Shown in pieces: positions 62,654 through 64,000 of a stretch of DNA of 64,000 nt. The stretch is from contig CAWFME010000007.1 of the NCBI GenBank assembly GCA_963816955.1, positions 310,001 to 374,000 on the forward strand. The letters run 5' to 3'. The notes under the pieces were generated by a model, which had not been told where the DNA came from, made no database searches, and saw only the letters and a program-made list of their open reading frames with translations. A program made the position numbers and the translations under genes. Source of the stretch: DATFQI01 sp963816955 (GTDB taxonomy: Bacteria > Actinomycetota > Thermoleophilia > Solirubrobacterales > Solirubrobacteraceae). Numbering within the stretch: the stretch's first letter is position 1; the number at the start of each line of letters is the position of its first letter.

Positions 62654-63736
62654 CTAACTGCGGCTTGCTGCGGCGAGCTGCACCGTGACGCAGAGGCCGC
62701 CGGCGGCCCGGGGGGTGAGGGTGAGGGTTCCGTCGTGGGCTTCGGTGATGCTCTTGACGATCGCCAGGCCGAGGCCGACGCCTGCGTGCTCGGTGCGGAT
62801 GCGTTCGGTGCCGCGGCGGAACGGCTCGACGAGCGTGGCGACCAGTTGCGGGTTGAGCGTTTTGCCGGTGTTCTCGACGGTCAGCTCCACGCTCTCGGGG
62901 TGAGCGCTGGTCGTGACCCGCACGGCACCGCCTTCGGGCAGGTTGTGGACGATCGCGTTGTGCACGAGGTTCGTCGCCACCTGCAGCAGGAGCGCGGGTG
63001 AGCCGAGGGCGGGGGCCGCGTCACCGGAGGTCTCGATGGTGAGGCCGCGCTCCTCCGCGAAGGGGAGGAGCGTCTCGGTGGCTTCCTCCGCTATCAGGGA
63101 GAGGTCGACGGCTTCCCGGACGAAGGACCGCTGGTCGGCGCGGCTGAGCAGGAGCAGCGCCTCGGTGAGGTCGATCGCCCTCGTGTTGACGACGTGGAGG
63201 CGGTCGACGAGTGCCCCGTTGTCGCGGTTCGGATCCTTGCGGGCCACTTCGAGCAGCGTCTGCGTGACCGCCAGCGGTGTGCGCAGCTCGTGGGAGGCGT
63301 TGGCTGCGAAGCGCTGCTGTTCGGCGACGTGCGCTTCGAGCCGCGCGAGCATGGTGTCGAAGGCGTCGGCGAGCTCGCGGAACTCGTCTTCGCGGCCCGG
63401 CAGGCGGATCCGGTGGGCGAGCGATCCGGTCGCGGCCGTGCGCGTGGCGTCCGTGATCCGGGCCAGGGGGGCGAGCATCCGGCCGGCGATCAACCAACCG
63501 CCCAGGAGACCGAACGCCAGCAGGAACACGAGCATCGCGGCCGCCCTCGGAGCGAACGCGCGAAGGAGGTCGGAGCGGTTGGGAACGAGCCCGGCTCCGA
63601 CGATCGCGCGGTCGGGCACGTAGCGCAGGAGGAACACCCACACGACGGCGAGCAGCAGGGCGCCGGCGAGCATGAGGAAGCCGGCGTAGCTGAGGGTGAG
63701 CTTGAGGCGAACGCTCAAGCCGGGGGCCCTATCCAC
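62654..63736 (-). CDS. OmpR-type sensor histidine kinase (HAMP)
   Basis: This 360-residue kinase has two TM segments (LSYAGFLMLAGALLLAVVWV; MLVFLLAFGLLGGWLIAG), a HAMP domain (MLAPLARITDATRTAATGSL), HisKA with phospho-accepting histidine in FAANASHELRTPLAVTQTLL near residue 149, and an HATPase with NLVHNAIVHN near 265 and AGVGLGLAIVKSITEAHDG near 320. The extracellular loop between the TMs is short, so the signal is probably membrane-related. Its start overlaps the regulator's end by 8 bp. Confidence 0.94.
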   Translation of the reverse strand: MDRAPGLSVRLKLTLSYAGFLMLAGALLLAVVWVFLLRYVPDRAIVGAGLVPNRSDLLRAFAPRAAAMLVFLLAFGLLGGWLIAGRMLAPLARITDATRTAATGSLAHRIRLPGREDEFRELADAFDTMLARLEAHVAEQQRFAANASHELRTPLAVTQTLLEVARKDPNRDNGALVDRLHVVNTRAIDLTEALLLLSRADQRSFVREAVDLSLIAEEATETLLPFAEERGLTIETSGDAAPALGSPALLLQVATNLVHNAIVHNLPEGGAVRVTTSAHPESVELTVENTGKTLNPQLVATLVEPFRRGTERIRTEHAGVGLGLAIVKSITEAHDGTLTLTPRAAGGLCVTVQLAAASRS

Positions 63737-64000
63737 CCTCGCACCCGTCGATGCGGTATCCCACGCCCGCCACGGTGGCGATGATCCACGGTTCGCCGAG
63801 CCGCTTCCGCAGTGCCGAGACCGTGATGCGCACGGCGTTGGTGAACGGGTCCGCGTTCTGATCCCAGGCCCGGTGGAGGAGCTCTTCGGCGCTTACGACA
63901 CCGCCTTCGGCGGCGACGAGGACCTCGAGCACGGCGAACTGCTTGCGGGTCAGCGCGACGTGGCGGCCGTCGCGGTAGACCTCGCGGCGGAACGGGTCCA
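63729..64000 (-). CDS. OmpR/PhoB-family response regulator (partial, N-terminus off the window)
   Basis: Only the C-terminal winged helix is inside the window: DPFRREVYRDGRHVALTRKQ, FAVLEVLVAAEGGVVSAEEL and FTNAVRITVSALRKRLGEPW then IIATVAGVGYRIDG. The receiver domain lies beyond position 64000. It precedes the kinase in the same operon with an 8-bp overlap and is its partner. Confidence 0.9.
   Translation of the reverse strand, partial: DPFRREVYRDGRHVALTRKQFAVLEVLVAAEGGVVSAEELLHRAWDQNADPFTNAVRITVSALRKRLGEPWIIATVAGVGYRIDGCEGG

Overview
This 64 kb window is chromosomal DNA from a very GC-rich actinobacterium. Several traits suggest the class Thermoleophilia (Solirubrobacterales-like): frequent GTG starts, ATGA and GTGA stop-start overlaps, Arg-rich protein tails, DUF3105 and DUF4383 membrane proteins, an RTX/MopE-like exported protein, a kinase-cyclase-STAND-WD40 giant protein, and a secreted glucuronyl epimerase-like protein. 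The lineage is an inference from gene content; there is no rRNA gene to confirm it. I found no tRNA, rRNA, CRISPR array, insertion sequence or prophage.

Layout. 0-12 kb is metabolic: a partial phosphotransferase diverges from a coupled M20 amidohydrolase, Zn-alcohol dehydrogenase and APC permease operon. Three hydrolases, a VOC protein, a GlxA-type regulator divergent from an isochorismatase, and a trans-sulfuration-type PLP enzyme follow. 12-18 kb holds an orphan exported substrate-binding protein, LysR and MocR regulators, and a substrate-binding-like protein without a signal peptide, coupled to a small ABM-like protein. 18.4-21.2 kb is a graveyard of broken genes (GNAT, glycolipid-binding, DUF4186, universal stress protein, lipoprotein) around an intact STAS gene. 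21-30 kb contains a SigB/F-type sigma factor, an intact NarL-type two-component pair, a Crp-like regulator, the RTX-like protein and small membrane proteins.

31.7-34 kb has a c-di-AMP (ydaO-type) riboswitch driving an NlpC/P60 endopeptidase and a glycoside hydrolase. 34.5-37 kb is a Crp / histidine kinase / response regulator operon in which all three genes carry frameshifts. 37-39.5 kb has the epimerase-like protein and a second copy of the STAS/DUF4186 cassette. 39.8-43 kb holds two coupled FAD oxidoreductases.

At 43.3-47.6 kb two small exported proteins diverge from a 1,000-residue regulator that joins a DNA-binding head, a membrane segment, a beta-propeller and a substrate-binding domain. 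This is the strongest candidate here for a little-described sensory system. 47.7-53 kb carries MBL, DUF899, GAF-kinase and alpha/beta hydrolase genes and a YciI plus ECF sigma pair, with a 70-bp repeat in two gene leaders. 53-62.6 kb has an ABC exporter, a lipoprotein, and the kinase-cyclase-STAND-WD40 giant divergent from an FHA-HTH protein. Most of these carry single-base indels, either real decay or assembly error. The window ends in an OmpR-type two-component pair.
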